Positions 1-6,791 of a stretch of 14,950 nucleotides of DNA are shown in pieces. The stretch covers positions 1 to 14,950 of the forward strand of contig URXI01000071.1 in NCBI GenBank assembly GCA_900551775.1, given 5' to 3'. Under the pieces are notes generated by a model that was not told the DNA's origin, searched no databases, and worked only from the letters and a program-made list of their open reading frames with translations. A program made the position numbers and the translations under genes. This stretch comes from an uncultured Eubacterium sp. GTDB taxonomy: Bacteria > Bacillota > Clostridia > Peptostreptococcales > Anaerovoracaceae. Every line of letters starts with the position of its first letter. The stretch's first letter is position 1.

Positions 1-80
1 CGCATCGCCGTCATGACGGCTCGATTCTTGATTGGCACAGAGCCTATATTCATCGATGTAAATAAGTTGGGGTATTTCAT
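1..80 (-). CDS. Old Yellow Enzyme family flavin oxidoreductase, N-terminal fragment
   Basis: Only the first 26 codons are present; the gene continues past the left edge. The peptide begins MKYPNLFTSMNIGSV and continues PIKNRAVMTAM. This is the characteristic N-terminus of NADH:flavin oxidoreductases of the Old Yellow Enzyme / 2,4-dienoyl-CoA reductase group, where 'LF....IG...(L/I)KNR.VM..M' opens the FMN-binding TIM barrel. The ATG lies 8 bases after a CCTCC/GGAGG ribosome binding site (89-93), which fixes the start. Known relatives reduce C=C bonds of enones or enoyl-CoAs with FMN, often with Fe-S and FAD domains; whether those domains exist here cannot be seen. It is divergent from the TetR/EFR1 pair, so it is a likely target of that TetR protein (inference). 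Confidence 0.75.
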   Translation of the reverse strand, partial: MKYPNLFTSMNIGSVPIKNRAVMTAM

Positions 81-106
81 CTAATTGACCTCCATTCATG
101 ATAACA

Positions 107-136
107 AGTATATAATTCCCAAAGTTTCTTTTCTAA
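107..136 (-). promoter_or_regulatory. Putative promoter of the flavin oxidoreductase gene
   Basis: On the minus strand TATACT (107-112) follows a weak TTAGAA (131-136) with an 18-base spacer. It sits just upstream of the GGAGG and ATG of the leftward oxidoreductase. The -35 box is poor, which would fit a regulated promoter. Confidence 0.35.
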
Positions 137-145
137 ATTCATAAC

Positions 146-171
146 ATAAAATCTTTTGCAGTTGATTTTAT
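146..171. promoter_or_regulatory. Inverted repeat, candidate TetR operator
   Basis: ATAAAATC (146-153) and GATTTTAT (164-171) are perfect 8-base inverted arms separated by 10 bases. The dyad lies between the divergent oxidoreductase and TetR genes and overlaps a TTGATT hexamer (162-167) that could be the -35 box of the rightward promoter (TAAATT at 185-190, 17-base spacer). TetR proteins commonly bind dyads of this kind next to their own gene. That the product of the adjacent gene binds here is inference. Confidence 0.4.
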
Positions 172-292
172 TTTTGCACTTATATAAATTTTTTCTTTAG
201 TTTATACTATAGGAAACGATGAAACAAGTGACAGAATAAAACCGACGTGTAGATTTGGACAAAAACAGAAAATTGTCAAAGGAGATTTGAAT

Positions 293-889
293 ATGAAATA
301 CGACTTTTCAAAAAAACTGACCATTGGAGCAGCCCGCACCCTGCATTCCCTGCAGCAGGCAATGCGAGCGCTATTGTCTTCAAAAGCCTTTGAAGAAGTC
401 ACGGTCGGTGAGCTGTGCGAAAAGGCAATGCTGCCCCGCGCCACCTTTTATAACTATTTTGACGACAAATACGATCTCCTGCAGTATTGTCTGATGACTG
501 TTCGCGATCAGCTGGACAGCGGATACCGGGACATGGACAATTGCAGTGAACGCATGAACTGCCTGATGGAAAATTGCTTTGATTACCTGGATCAGAACAT
601 CGACACAGTACAGAAAATTTTAAGGAATAACCCTTCTAACCAATATCTGATCAACCAGGTGCGGCTTTACCTGCTCTCAAATATGTCCGCCGCCTTTCAG
701 AGCAATCCCAATTCTCACCAGTTCAAAGTCCCCCGGGAAATGGCGGCAAAACTATACAGCGAGGCCATCGTGATCATTTTAGAATGGAAATATCTCGAAA
801 AGCGGGAATGCTCAAAAGAGCAGGCAAAGGAGTACCTCACACAGATGGTAAGCGGAATCGACGAGCAACAGACGGTTTCAAATTTATAA
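293..889 (+). CDS. TetR/AcrR-family transcriptional regulator
   Basis: This 198-residue protein has an N-terminal TetR-type helix-turn-helix (about residues 14-60), with the signature FEEVTVGELCEKAMLPRATF followed by YNYFDDK. The remaining ~135 residues form a helical ligand-sensing and dimerisation domain; the ligand cannot be predicted. I chose the ATG at 293 rather than an in-frame TTG two codons earlier because AAAGGAG at 278-284 is 8 bases before the ATG. The downstream EFR1 gene starts 14 bases after the stop and has its own ribosome binding site, so the two are probably cotranscribed. A dyad at 146-171 is the candidate operator for both this pair and the divergent flavin oxidoreductase. 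TetR identity is firm; the regulon is inferred from position. Confidence 0.9.
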   Translation: MKYDFSKKLTIGAARTLHSLQQAMRALLSSKAFEEVTVGELCEKAMLPRATFYNYFDDKYDLLQYCLMTVRDQLDSGYRDMDNCSERMNCLMENCFDYLDQNIDTVQKILRNNPSNQYLINQVRLYLLSNMSAAFQSNPNSHQFKVPREMAAKLYSEAIVIILEWKYLEKRECSKEQAKEYLTQMVSGIDEQQTVSNL

Positions 890-903
890 AAAGGAGTGAT
901 TTT

Positions 904-1653
904 ATGGTTTTTTATTTTAGCGGTACAGGAAACAGCGCCCTTGTGGCAAGACAAATTGCAGAGAGTCTCGGAGATGAAATGGTCTCCATCAATCAGTGTT
1001 TGAAAGAGAAGGAAAAAAAGGTCTTTCGTGCTAAAGATCCCCTGATCTTTGTTGCGCCTACCTATGCCTGGCAGATGCCCAAAATCGTCCATCGCTGGAT
1101 TCAGGAATCGAGCTTTCTAGCCAGGCAGAAGGCCTATTTCGTCCTCACCTGCGCGGGAAGCATCGGCAATGCTGCCGCCTATGCAAAAAAACTCTGCCTG
1201 GAAAAGAATCTGCTTTTCTGCGGATTAGCCCCAGTCATCATGCCCAATAATTACGTAGCCTTGTCCGATACGCCGGACAAAAAAGAGTGCGATGAGATCC
1301 TTGAAAAAGCTCGCGAACAGACAGACGAACTGATCGCATTGATTCAGCAGGACAGACCGTTCCCTGAATCCCACGCTTCCTTTAAGGAGAAGCTGTCCAG
1401 CGGACCTGTAAACACACTCTATTATTCCCTTTTTGTCCACGATCAGGGGTTTGCAGCCACTGACGCCTGTGTTTCCTGTGGGAAATGTCAGAAAAGATGC
1501 CCTCTCGATAATATCAGCATGGAAAATGGAAGGCCTTTATGGAAAGGAAATTGCACCCACTGCATGGCCTGTATCGGAGGCTGCCCGGCCAAAGCAATTG
1601 AGTACAAGAAAGGCTCCCGAGAGCGGCGGAGATATTACATCTTGGAAGACTGA
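904..1653 (+). CDS. EFR1-type flavodoxin/ferredoxin fusion protein
   Basis: The 249-residue protein joins an N-terminal flavodoxin-like fold to a C-terminal bacterial ferredoxin with two [4Fe-4S] clusters. The FMN phosphate loop is FSGTGNSALVA (residues 5-15). Cluster motifs are C189-x2-C192-x2-C195-x3-C199-Pro and C217-x2-C220-x2-C223-x3-C227-Pro, all eight cysteines intact. This matches EFR1-family 'ferrodoxins' common in anaerobic Firmicutes, presumed cytoplasmic electron carriers between flavin and iron-sulfur partners; the redox partners are unknown. The ATG at 904 follows AAGGAGTG (891-898); a longer in-frame reading from 784 would run through the TetR gene and is rejected. A shared redox role with the divergent flavin oxidoreductase is inference. 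Confidence 0.88.
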   Translation: MVFYFSGTGNSALVARQIAESLGDEMVSINQCLKEKEKKVFRAKDPLIFVAPTYAWQMPKIVHRWIQESSFLARQKAYFVLTCAGSIGNAAAYAKKLCLEKNLLFCGLAPVIMPNNYVALSDTPDKKECDEILEKAREQTDELIALIQQDRPFPESHASFKEKLSSGPVNTLYYSLFVHDQGFAATDACVSCGKCQKRCPLDNISMENGRPLWKGNCTHCMACIGGCPAKAIEYKKGSRERRRYYILED

Positions 1654-1674
1654 GCCAGCGGCTGCTGTGGGCCG

Positions 1675-1716
1675 AAAAAAAACGAGTGCGGATTCTCCTG
1701 CACTCGTTTTTACTAT
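1675..1716. terminator. Bidirectional rho-independent terminator
   Basis: Arms AAAAACGAGTGC (1678-1689) and GCACTCGTTTTT (1700-1711) form a 12-bp stem. T-rich tracts follow in both directions: TTTTTACTATTT rightward and eight consecutive T residues leftward. It lies between the stop of the EFR1 gene and the stop of purC, so it can end both convergent transcripts. Confidence 0.9.
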
Positions 1717-2406
1717 TTATTTTGTATGGCTCAGAATGATGTCAGTCAGATCGACTGGATCTACGATCTTTCCATCCTTGTAAACTCTCATGTTGCCGCT
1801 GGCGATTTCGTCGATGAGGATGACCTCGTCATTGTTGTATCCGAATTCGAATTTGATGTCCCACAGCTCAAGTCCCATGGATGCCAGGTCGTCAGCAACG
1901 ATCTTGGTGATCTTGAGAGTCTGTTCTTTCATCTGGTTGAACATCTCCTGGCTCATGATGCCCAGGACTTCCAGTCCTTCGCTGGTGATGAGGGGATCGC
2001 CCTTTTCGTCGTCCTTCAGTGTCGTCTCTACATATCCGTTTTCGAAAACAGTGCCGTCCTCGATGTATGCGCCATATCTGCGGATGAAGCTTCCTGTCGC
2101 TCTCAGTCTGCAGATGACCTCAAGGCCTTTTCCAAATGGGGTCGCTTTCAAAACTTCCATGGTGGCATTGTCAACGTCAGCGCTGACATAATGGGTCTTG
2201 ATGCCTGCAGCTTTGATCAGCTCAAAATATCTGATTGAAGTTCTGAGGTTCGCTCTGCCGATTCCTTCGATCGTCAGTCCCACTGTATTTTCGCCCGGAT
2301 CAAAGACGCCGTCTTTTCCTGTGCAATCATCCTTGAACTGCAGCATCACGTTTCCGTTGTCCAGTGCAAATACGTCTTTTGTTTTTCCTTGATAAATTTT
2401 TTCCAT
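1717..2406 (-). CDS. purC: Phosphoribosylaminoimidazole-succinocarboxamide synthase (SAICAR synthetase)
   Basis: PurC joins aspartate to CAIR with ATP to make SAICAR in de novo purine synthesis in the cytoplasm. The 229-residue length is normal. Visible motifs are the N-terminal ATP loop YQGKTKDVF (residues 5-13), CRLRATGSFIRRYG (99-112), KDDEKGDPLI (131-140), DIKFEFG (183-189) and the C-terminal DEIASGNMR (199-207). The last replaces the usual DEISPDTCR-like sequence and CRLRATGS replaces the usual RN.AAGS, so this is a divergent PurC lineage. I chose the ATG at 2406 because GGAGAG (2414-2419) is 7 bases before it; an ATG five codons earlier has no usable ribosome site. The gene stands alone, with no other pur genes in view. 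Its convergent neighbour is separated by a strong terminator. Confidence 0.93.
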   Translation of the reverse strand: MEKIYQGKTKDVFALDNGNVMLQFKDDCTGKDGVFDPGENTVGLTIEGIGRANLRTSIRYFELIKAAGIKTHYVSADVDNATMEVLKATPFGKGLEVICRLRATGSFIRRYGAYIEDGTVFENGYVETTLKDDEKGDPLITSEGLEVLGIMSQEMFNQMKEQTLKITKIVADDLASMGLELWDIKFEFGYNNDEVILIDEIASGNMRVYKDGKIVDPVDLTDIILSHTK

Positions 2407-2430
2407 CATTCTACTCTCCATTCCTGTGTT

Positions 2431-2458
2431 TATTTATAAGTAAATGCTTATCTGTCAA
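2431..2458 (-). promoter_or_regulatory. purC promoter, proximal
   Basis: Reading leftward, TTGACA (2453-2458) and TAAATA (2431-2436) are separated by 16 bases. Transcription would begin about 2424, giving a very short leader of about 18 bases, which also argues for the downstream ATG of purC. Confidence 0.5.
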
Positions 2459-2473
2459 TATTTTTACCCTACT

Positions 2474-2501
2474 ATTATAGCACAACGAAAGCAGATGACA
2501 A
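2474..2501 (-). promoter_or_regulatory. purC promoter, distal
   Basis: Reading leftward, TTGTCA (2496-2501) and a perfect TATAAT (2474-2479) are separated by 16 bases. Together with the proximal promoter this would make tandem purC promoters. No purine riboswitch fits in the short space before the gene. Confidence 0.5.
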
Positions 2502-2516
2502 GAAAAAAATCACACT

Positions 2517-4118
2517 TTATCTTTTGCGGGGCATGGCTCTTCCTGCCTTTGCAAAAGCCTTGCGGTCGAGAGCGTCCCCGTCGAGGACCTTGGTTCCATT
2601 GACAAAGACCTTTTCGATGCCGAAGGGTTTATTTTGATCAGGTACGCCCTTCTTCAGCTTTTCCTCGTCAAAGACGGTCAGATCGGCAAAGAAGCCTTTT
2701 TTGATGTATCCCCTCTGCCCGATGGAGAACCGGTCTGCCACAGCGCCGCTCATCTTGCGGATGGTGGCAGGCATGGTGTCGCCGCTGCCGTTGAGCGACA
2801 GGTGGAGGAATTTCGGGAAGCAGTCGTAAATTGCCAGATTCTGCACGCCCCGCTCCTCGACCCAGGCATCAGTCATATAGAGCACATTGGGGTGCTTGGA
2901 AAATTCGCTGATGATTTCCGCCGTGCTGTAAGGCTCCATGATGACGCGGCCCGTGTTGTTGCTGATCTCGCAGAGGTGCAGATAGGCGTCGATATCGCTC
3001 ATCCCCTCTTCCCGGGCAATCTGATGTACCGTCTTTCCCTCATATTTCTCATATCCCTCACCTACGTCGGCAATGAGGATATTGTCGAAATTGAAGCCCA
3101 GCATCTTCATGCTCAGCTTGGCAAGCAAAGTGAACTTCAGCTTATTGAAAGGCTTACGTTTTTCTTCTTTGCTCATGGACTGATACCAGGCCGGCATGAT
3201 GACGGTGATGACCGACACGCCGCGATCCTCGGCATAGATGTCGAACATGGCGTCGATGCCGTTTTCTCTCATGCGCATCAAAATCGCGAGAAGCTCATCT
3301 TTACACTTGAAAGAGGAACGGCCTACGAAGATGGCGTGGGAATACTGCAGCTTCATATGGGTGCCTTTGCACACCTCCTCCAGTTCGTCCAGCGCCCGCA
3401 GGATATGGGGTCTGCCGAAAGGGCTGGAATAGGCCAGGGATACGGAGCTGCTGGCGCGGGGATGAACCGTCATGGGCACATCAAAAGTCTCGCAGAGCTT
3501 TGCTACTTCGCGCAATTCTTCTGTCTTGGCGTAGACCCCCGGTTCGTACATCAGCCCCAGGGACAGGCCGCAGGCGCCTTGCTCCAGCCCCTCTCCCATG
3601 ATTTTCAGCATGCGGAACTTCTCCGACGGTGACAGATCCCGGTTCTCGAACCCTGCCACGCTGTTTCTCGCCGTACAGTGGCCCACGAGAGTGGCGATGT
3701 TCAGCGGTGTGTTCTTGTCGATGGCATCAAAGAATTCCTTTACGGTGCCGTATTCGCCCGTCACGTCCCAGTTGTGAAACAGGCCTCCGCCGACGCCTTC
3801 CTTGTAAGGGCTGTCTTTCTCAAAACCCACGCTGGAAAGGCCGCAGTTTCCTGCGATAAAGGACGTGATCCCCTGCCTGACGAAAGGCTGGAAGTATTTC
3901 TCCGGTTCCTTCTTTATGGCAAAGAAATCATTGTGGGAGTGGGCATCAAAAAAGCCCGGAGAAACCGAGAGTCCCGCAAGGTCGATGACTTCTGCCTCAT
4001 CATCTTGTAAGTTCTCTCCGATTTCCTCGAGCATCTCGTCCTTGATCAAAATATCTCCGTGAAAAGGCACTTCGCCGGTTCCGTCGTAAATCAATCCGTT
4101 CTTCAATAAAGTCTTCAT
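2517..4118 (-). CDS. N-acyl-D-amino-acid deacylase-like amidohydrolase
   Basis: This 533-residue protein belongs to the amidohydrolase superfamily, closest in layout to D-aminoacylases, which release D-amino acids from N-acyl-D-amino acids with a zinc centre. The metal-site candidates fall in family order: H60-x-H62 in DAHSHND, C92 in AGNCG, H219 in MTVHPR, H261 in YSHA and D417 in YMTDAW. The N- and C-terminal segments (about 1-55 and 470-520) form the small beta domain flanking the TIM barrel. There is no signal peptide, so it is cytoplasmic. The ATG follows GGAGG (4126-4130) by 7 bases. Neighbours give no pathway. Dihydroorotase or dihydropyrimidinase is less likely because of the GNCG cysteine motif. 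The exact substrate is unknown. Confidence 0.85.
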   Translation of the reverse strand: MKTLLKNGLIYDGTGEVPFHGDILIKDEMLEEIGENLQDDEAEVIDLAGLSVSPGFFDAHSHNDFFAIKKEPEKYFQPFVRQGITSFIAGNCGLSSVGFEKDSPYKEGVGGGLFHNWDVTGEYGTVKEFFDAIDKNTPLNIATLVGHCTARNSVAGFENRDLSPSEKFRMLKIMGEGLEQGACGLSLGLMYEPGVYAKTEELREVAKLCETFDVPMTVHPRASSSVSLAYSSPFGRPHILRALDELEEVCKGTHMKLQYSHAIFVGRSSFKCKDELLAILMRMRENGIDAMFDIYAEDRGVSVITVIMPAWYQSMSKEEKRKPFNKLKFTLLAKLSMKMLGFNFDNILIADVGEGYEKYEGKTVHQIAREEGMSDIDAYLHLCEISNNTGRVIMEPYSTAEIISEFSKHPNVLYMTDAWVEERGVQNLAIYDCFPKFLHLSLNGSGDTMPATIRKMSGAVADRFSIGQRGYIKKGFFADLTVFDEEKLKKGVPDQNKPFGIEKVFVNGTKVLDGDALDRKAFAKAGRAMPRKR

Positions 4119-4153
4119 TCCATCGCCTCCATTTTTCAGAATTTACTGACTTC

Positions 4154-4182
4154 ATTTTACCATGGGGAGGCGGGAAAATCCA
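4154..4182 (-). promoter_or_regulatory. Possible promoter of the amidohydrolase gene
   Basis: Reading leftward, TGGATT (4177-4182) and TAAAAT (4154-4159) are 17 bases apart. The -35 box is weak. Read-through from the acetyltransferase gene ending at 4200 is an alternative, because no terminator hairpin is visible in the 81-base gap. Confidence 0.3.
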
Positions 4183-4199
4183 GCGCTAAATTGGCCTTT

Positions 4200-4955
4200 T
4201 CAGTCCAATTTTGCAAGGAGTTTTTTAAAGCTCTTCTCTGACAAAATCTCGTTGGTCAGGAACTGGCCGTCGCGATAAAGAGCATAGGTCGTAAACGGAT
4301 TCGGTGCATTCTGCGCCGCTTCCCTGCTGTCAAGGTGAACCGGCTGGATTTTGATCCCCCGTTCCGCCGCCGTATCGACCAGGGCGGGCACGTATTTTGC
4401 CGTATGAGGGCACTGATTGGTGTAGTACAGCGTCCAGCCATCCTCTGGCGCTGAAGGCTCCTTCACGCTCTGACGAAATTTCGGCGCCTCCATGCCTTCC
4501 TCAAAGGGCAGATAGAGCAGTTCGTAGTAAGGCTCGCAGGTGTCTGCAACCATAAAACCCTTCTTTTTCAGATAGACAGGATCTGAGAGGAATGGCATTT
4601 TCTTTTTCGTTGACAACACGACCAGCCCCTTTTTTCCCTGCGCCTTTCCATCGGCGATGCATTCCTCCAATAGGGCATTGCCATACCCTTTCCCTTTATA
4701 TTTTCCTGACACCCAGAAACAGTCGATATAGAGATATCCCGGCGCTTCAACAGGCGCCCAGGCGGCCTCCGCCGGCAGATACTCGATGAAGACTTTTCCC
4801 CTCTCATCCAGTTTGAGGAAAACCAATCCCTCTTCCATGGGCTGTCGCAGCCACTGTTTCTTTGAGGAGACACAAGTTTCCCCTTTCTTCTCCGATATGG
4901 CGCAGCAGATGTGCTCCTGCTCCAGGTTGTCCAGATTCACTCTCTTCAATTCCAT
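4200..4955 (-). CDS. YoaP-type GNAT acetyltransferase with C-terminal thioredoxin-like domain
   Basis: The 251-residue protein has two parts. Residues about 1-150 are a GNAT acetyltransferase fold, with the acetyl-CoA pyrophosphate loop in KYKGKGYGNALL (G88-x-G90-x-G92). Residues about 172-250 resemble the YoaP domain, thioredoxin-like in secondary-structure order, opening YYTNQCPHTAKYV with a single cysteine C182 in a CPHT motif. The same two-domain layout is known from Bacillus YoaP, whose substrate is unknown. I chose the ATG at 4955 because GGAGG lies 8 bases before it; an in-frame TTG two codons earlier is only 2 bases from that site. It lies 66 bases downstream of the AraC regulator on the same strand. 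Confidence 0.8.
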   Translation of the reverse strand: MELKRVNLDNLEQEHICCAISEKKGETCVSSKKQWLRQPMEEGLVFLKLDERGKVFIEYLPAEAAWAPVEAPGYLYIDCFWVSGKYKGKGYGNALLEECIADGKAQGKKGLVVLSTKKKMPFLSDPVYLKKKGFMVADTCEPYYELLYLPFEEGMEAPKFRQSVKEPSAPEDGWTLYYTNQCPHTAKYVPALVDTAAERGIKIQPVHLDSREAAQNAPNPFTTYALYRDGQFLTNEILSEKSFKKLLAKLD

Positions 4956-4975
4956 CGTCAAATCCTCCTTTGATC

Positions 4976-5010
4976 CATGATATCATGTCCTCTTTAGAAG
5001 AAATGAACAA
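4976..5010 (-). promoter_or_regulatory. Possible promoter with 12-bp palindrome before the YoaP-type gene
   Basis: CATGATATCATG (4976-4987) is a perfect 12-base palindrome. Its distal half provides a CATGAT -10-like box (4982-4987) 17 bases from TTGTTC (5005-5010), reading leftward. This could let the acetyltransferase gene be expressed separately from the upstream AraC gene. Both boxes are weak. Confidence 0.3.
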
Positions 5011-5021
5011 AAGCGATACTG

Positions 5022-5888
5022 TTAAAAAGGGATGTACCACTCCATGGCGCAGAAATCGTCAGCGCAAACCTTGGTGTCCACCCGCTCGAAATACAGGCTT
5101 TGATCAGAAACGTGCTGCCCTGCAGGCTGCCGGTCAAAGTAGGAAGCAATGGCCTGATACATTTCCTTCGCCCTCTCAACCCCCAGGTCGCGATAGGAGT
5201 GATTGCCGATATAGGTGAATCGGATGTAACGAGAGGTATCCAATATCAAATTCTGCCATCCATCATTGGGCGCCAAAACGTGAGCCGTGCAGTAATAATC
5301 AGAGCGCTGTTTTACGGCATCATAATTCTTTGTCACGCCGTAATAGACGCCCTTCTCCTTTACGTGATTCAGACGTGGGTAACAGTCATCCCAGAATTCC
5401 AAGGCTCTTTGGGGTGCCAGGCTGCGGGATTCTGCAAAACCCAAGGTATGCTTCACCCCTGACAGGATCATCTTCGGCAGAATGCACACATCCGGCAGAA
5501 TCATCCCCTCTTCTCCAATGGCAATCATCTGATCCAGTGAGGCTTTTTCAGTGATCGCCAGAGGCTGTCCTGATTTTTTCCACTGAAAAGGCGTCATGCC
5601 GTATTCCCTTTTGAAGGCGTTGATATAGGTTTGGGGAAATTCGTAGCCGTATTCCGCCGCAATGTCTGCAATGCGAAAATCACTTGCAAGCATCAGCCTT
5701 GCACTGCTGGAAAGCTTTCGCTTCTTGATATAGACAGAAATCGGCATATGAAAAGCAGACTTGAACAGCTTTCGGATGTAGATTTCCGAAAGGCCAAATC
5801 TGCCTGCCAAATCCGCAAGAGTCAGTTTCTCCGCAAGATTTTCTTCAATATGATTGAGAATATTCTGCAGCAATATCTTATTTTGCAT
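5022..5888 (-). CDS. AraC-family regulator with GyrI-like effector-binding domain
   Basis: In this 288-residue protein the AraC DNA-binding domain comes first (about residues 8-105), with two helix-turn-helix units: LTLADLAGRFGLSEIYIRKL and FRIADIAAEYGYEFPQTYIN. The second half (about 130-288) is a GyrI/Rob-like effector-binding domain, as in SoxS/MarA-like proteins fused to a small-molecule sensor. Such proteins usually control drug or metabolite responses. The ATG overlaps the end of the thioesterase gene by 11 bases (GATGCAAAATAA). There is little independent ribosome site beyond AAGGG, so translation is probably coupled to the thioesterase gene. The ligand is unknown; a tie to acyl-CoA metabolism is suggested only by the coupling. 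Confidence 0.88.
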   Translation of the reverse strand: MQNKILLQNILNHIEENLAEKLTLADLAGRFGLSEIYIRKLFKSAFHMPISVYIKKRKLSSSARLMLASDFRIADIAAEYGYEFPQTYINAFKREYGMTPFQWKKSGQPLAITEKASLDQMIAIGEEGMILPDVCILPKMILSGVKHTLGFAESRSLAPQRALEFWDDCYPRLNHVKEKGVYYGVTKNYDAVKQRSDYYCTAHVLAPNDGWQNLILDTSRYIRFTYIGNHSYRDLGVERAKEMYQAIASYFDRQPAGQHVSDQSLYFERVDTKVCADDFCAMEWYIPF

Positions 5889-6270
5889 CGCCCTTGCTGT
5901 CTGCCTTTGCCTGGAACTTGTCGTTCTTCACGATGAAGCGTTCGTGGGTACCTTCTCCGATTAAGCCCGCATCGTCATATGCCGCCACCTTGAACACCAG
6001 CTTCCTGCCATCGACTTCGATCAACTCGCTTTCGCATCTGACGGTCATGGCCAAAGGCGTCGCCGACAGATGGCTCACGTTGAGCTGAGTCCCCACGGTT
6101 CCGCTGCCCTCTTCCAAATGCGGCGCCACACTCTGCCAAGCTGTCTTTTCCATCAAAGCGATCATGGAAGGCGTTGCGAAGACCTTGAGGGTGCCGCTTC
6201 CCATGGTCAGTGCAGTATTCTCCTCTGTCACCTTAACTTCCTGTGTTCCTTTTATTCCTGCCTCTAACAT
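5878..6270 (-). CDS. FlK-like hotdog-fold thioesterase
   Basis: This 130-residue protein resembles the thioesterase family that includes fluoroacetyl-CoA thioesterase FlK. Visible elements are FATPSMIALMEKTAW (residues 31-45) and GTQLNVSHLSATP (60-72). The FlK catalytic residues Thr42, Glu50 and His76, as I recall them, match T33, E41 and H67 here at a constant offset of nine. The protein probably hydrolyses a small or toxic acyl-CoA; fluoroacetyl-CoA itself is not implied. The ATG at 6270 follows AGGAGG by 7 bases; a longer in-frame reading to 6363 crosses the promoter and is rejected. It is the first gene of a likely operon with the AraC regulator, whose start codon lies inside its last codons. 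Confidence 0.82.
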   Translation of the reverse strand: MLEAGIKGTQEVKVTEENTALTMGSGTLKVFATPSMIALMEKTAWQSVAPHLEEGSGTVGTQLNVSHLSATPLAMTVRCESELIEVDGRKLVFKVAAYDDAGLIGEGTHERFIVKNDKFQAKADSKGDAK

Positions 6271-6301
6271 AGATTTTCCTCCTAGAAATTGATATACTAA
6301 A

Positions 6302-6330
6302 AGTATACATGAATCCAGAAGGAAAATCAA
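6302..6330 (-). promoter_or_regulatory. Promoter of the thioesterase-AraC operon
   Basis: Reading leftward, TTGATT (6325-6330) and TATACT (6302-6307) are separated by 17 bases, with transcription starting about 6295, just ahead of the AGGAGG of the thioesterase gene. The -35 box lies inside the direct repeat at 6321-6371. Confidence 0.6.
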
Positions 6331-6371
6331 ATAAATACAAGACTTGACTTGACTTGAAAACAACCTATATT
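6321..6371 (+). repeat. Direct repeat copy A, resembling the mscL promoter region
   Basis: Copy A aligns without gaps to 7057-7107. Of the first 30 positions 27 are identical (GGAAAATCAAATAAATACA against GGGAAATCAAATAAATACA, then a shared CTTGACTT); over 51 positions 37 match. Both copies carry TTGACT followed 16 bases later by a -10-like hexamer (TATATT at 6366-6371 here). In this copy the promoter-like element points into the end of the hypothetical gene at 6372-6791, that is, antisense to it. Confidence 0.65.
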
Positions 6372-6791
6372 TTATTCACAGAGTGATATAGAAATTGTTT
6401 TTTTATCATCTTCGAAATGAACGATGAATTCTCCCTTATATACACTATCCAATCTTCTCCATTCTTGCGGATTCAACTCATTCTTTTCAAGTGACTGCTG
6501 ACAGAAGCGAACATAAACTTTATCACCGATGTCCCCAATGACCTCATACAGTGCTGACTTTTCATAAAAGGCCAATATAAATTTCTTTATGTCAAAGTCT
6601 TGCGATTCTCCAAGATATAGTTTTCGCTCTTCTCCTTGATGCCATGCAGTCTCACCATCGATTATGCTTCTCCAATCCTCGTCCAAAAGCAACCGCGGAA
6701 AAAGCAATTCGTATTCTTCTTCACCTGCCGCTAAGTTAATCGAGCCATCCTTGCGTACATAGAGCAATTCTATCTTTAACAGCTGATTCAT
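6372..6791 (-). CDS. Hypothetical protein (139 residues)
   Basis: I do not recognise this family. The product is 139 residues, acidic, without membrane segments or signal peptide. It is rich in alternating strand-like stretches such as ELLYVRKDGSINLAAGEEEY and IVHFEDDKKTISISL, suggesting a small beta or alpha/beta cytoplasmic domain. The ATG at 6791 has only a weak GGGACGAG upstream. Its first 56 bases overlap the end of the upstream hypothetical gene in another reading frame, so either the two are translationally coupled or an old frameshift split one gene. Base composition is visibly more AT-rich than the surrounding metabolic genes. An immunity-type or orphan accessory protein is possible, but nothing in the sequence proves it. 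Confidence 0.6.
   Translation of the reverse strand: MNQLLKIELLYVRKDGSINLAAGEEEYELLFPRLLLDEDWRSIIDGETAWHQGEERKLYLGESQDFDIKKFILAFYEKSALYEVIGDIGDKVYVRFCQQSLEKNELNPQEWRRLDSVYKGEFIVHFEDDKKTISISLCE

Noticed and set aside
154..178. Short direct repeat TTTTGCA (154-160 and 172-178) upstream of the TetR gene
   Set aside because: Seven bases in AT-rich sequence is weak; the 8-base dyad in the same place is the stronger candidate site.
784..903. N-terminal extension of the EFR1 protein
   Set aside because: It lies entirely within the TetR gene and its tail; the flavodoxin fold begins exactly at the ATG at 904, which has an AAGGAGTG site.
2634..3632. 332-codon rightward open frame inside the amidohydrolase gene
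   Set aside because: It is a shadow of the leftward gene, which has a full catalytic motif set and a good ribosome site; the rightward translation shows no family features.
6270..6363. 31-residue extension of the thioesterase as a signal peptide
   Set aside because: It reads through the -35/-10 promoter and the AGGAGG of the real start; hotdog thioesterases of this type are cytoplasmic.
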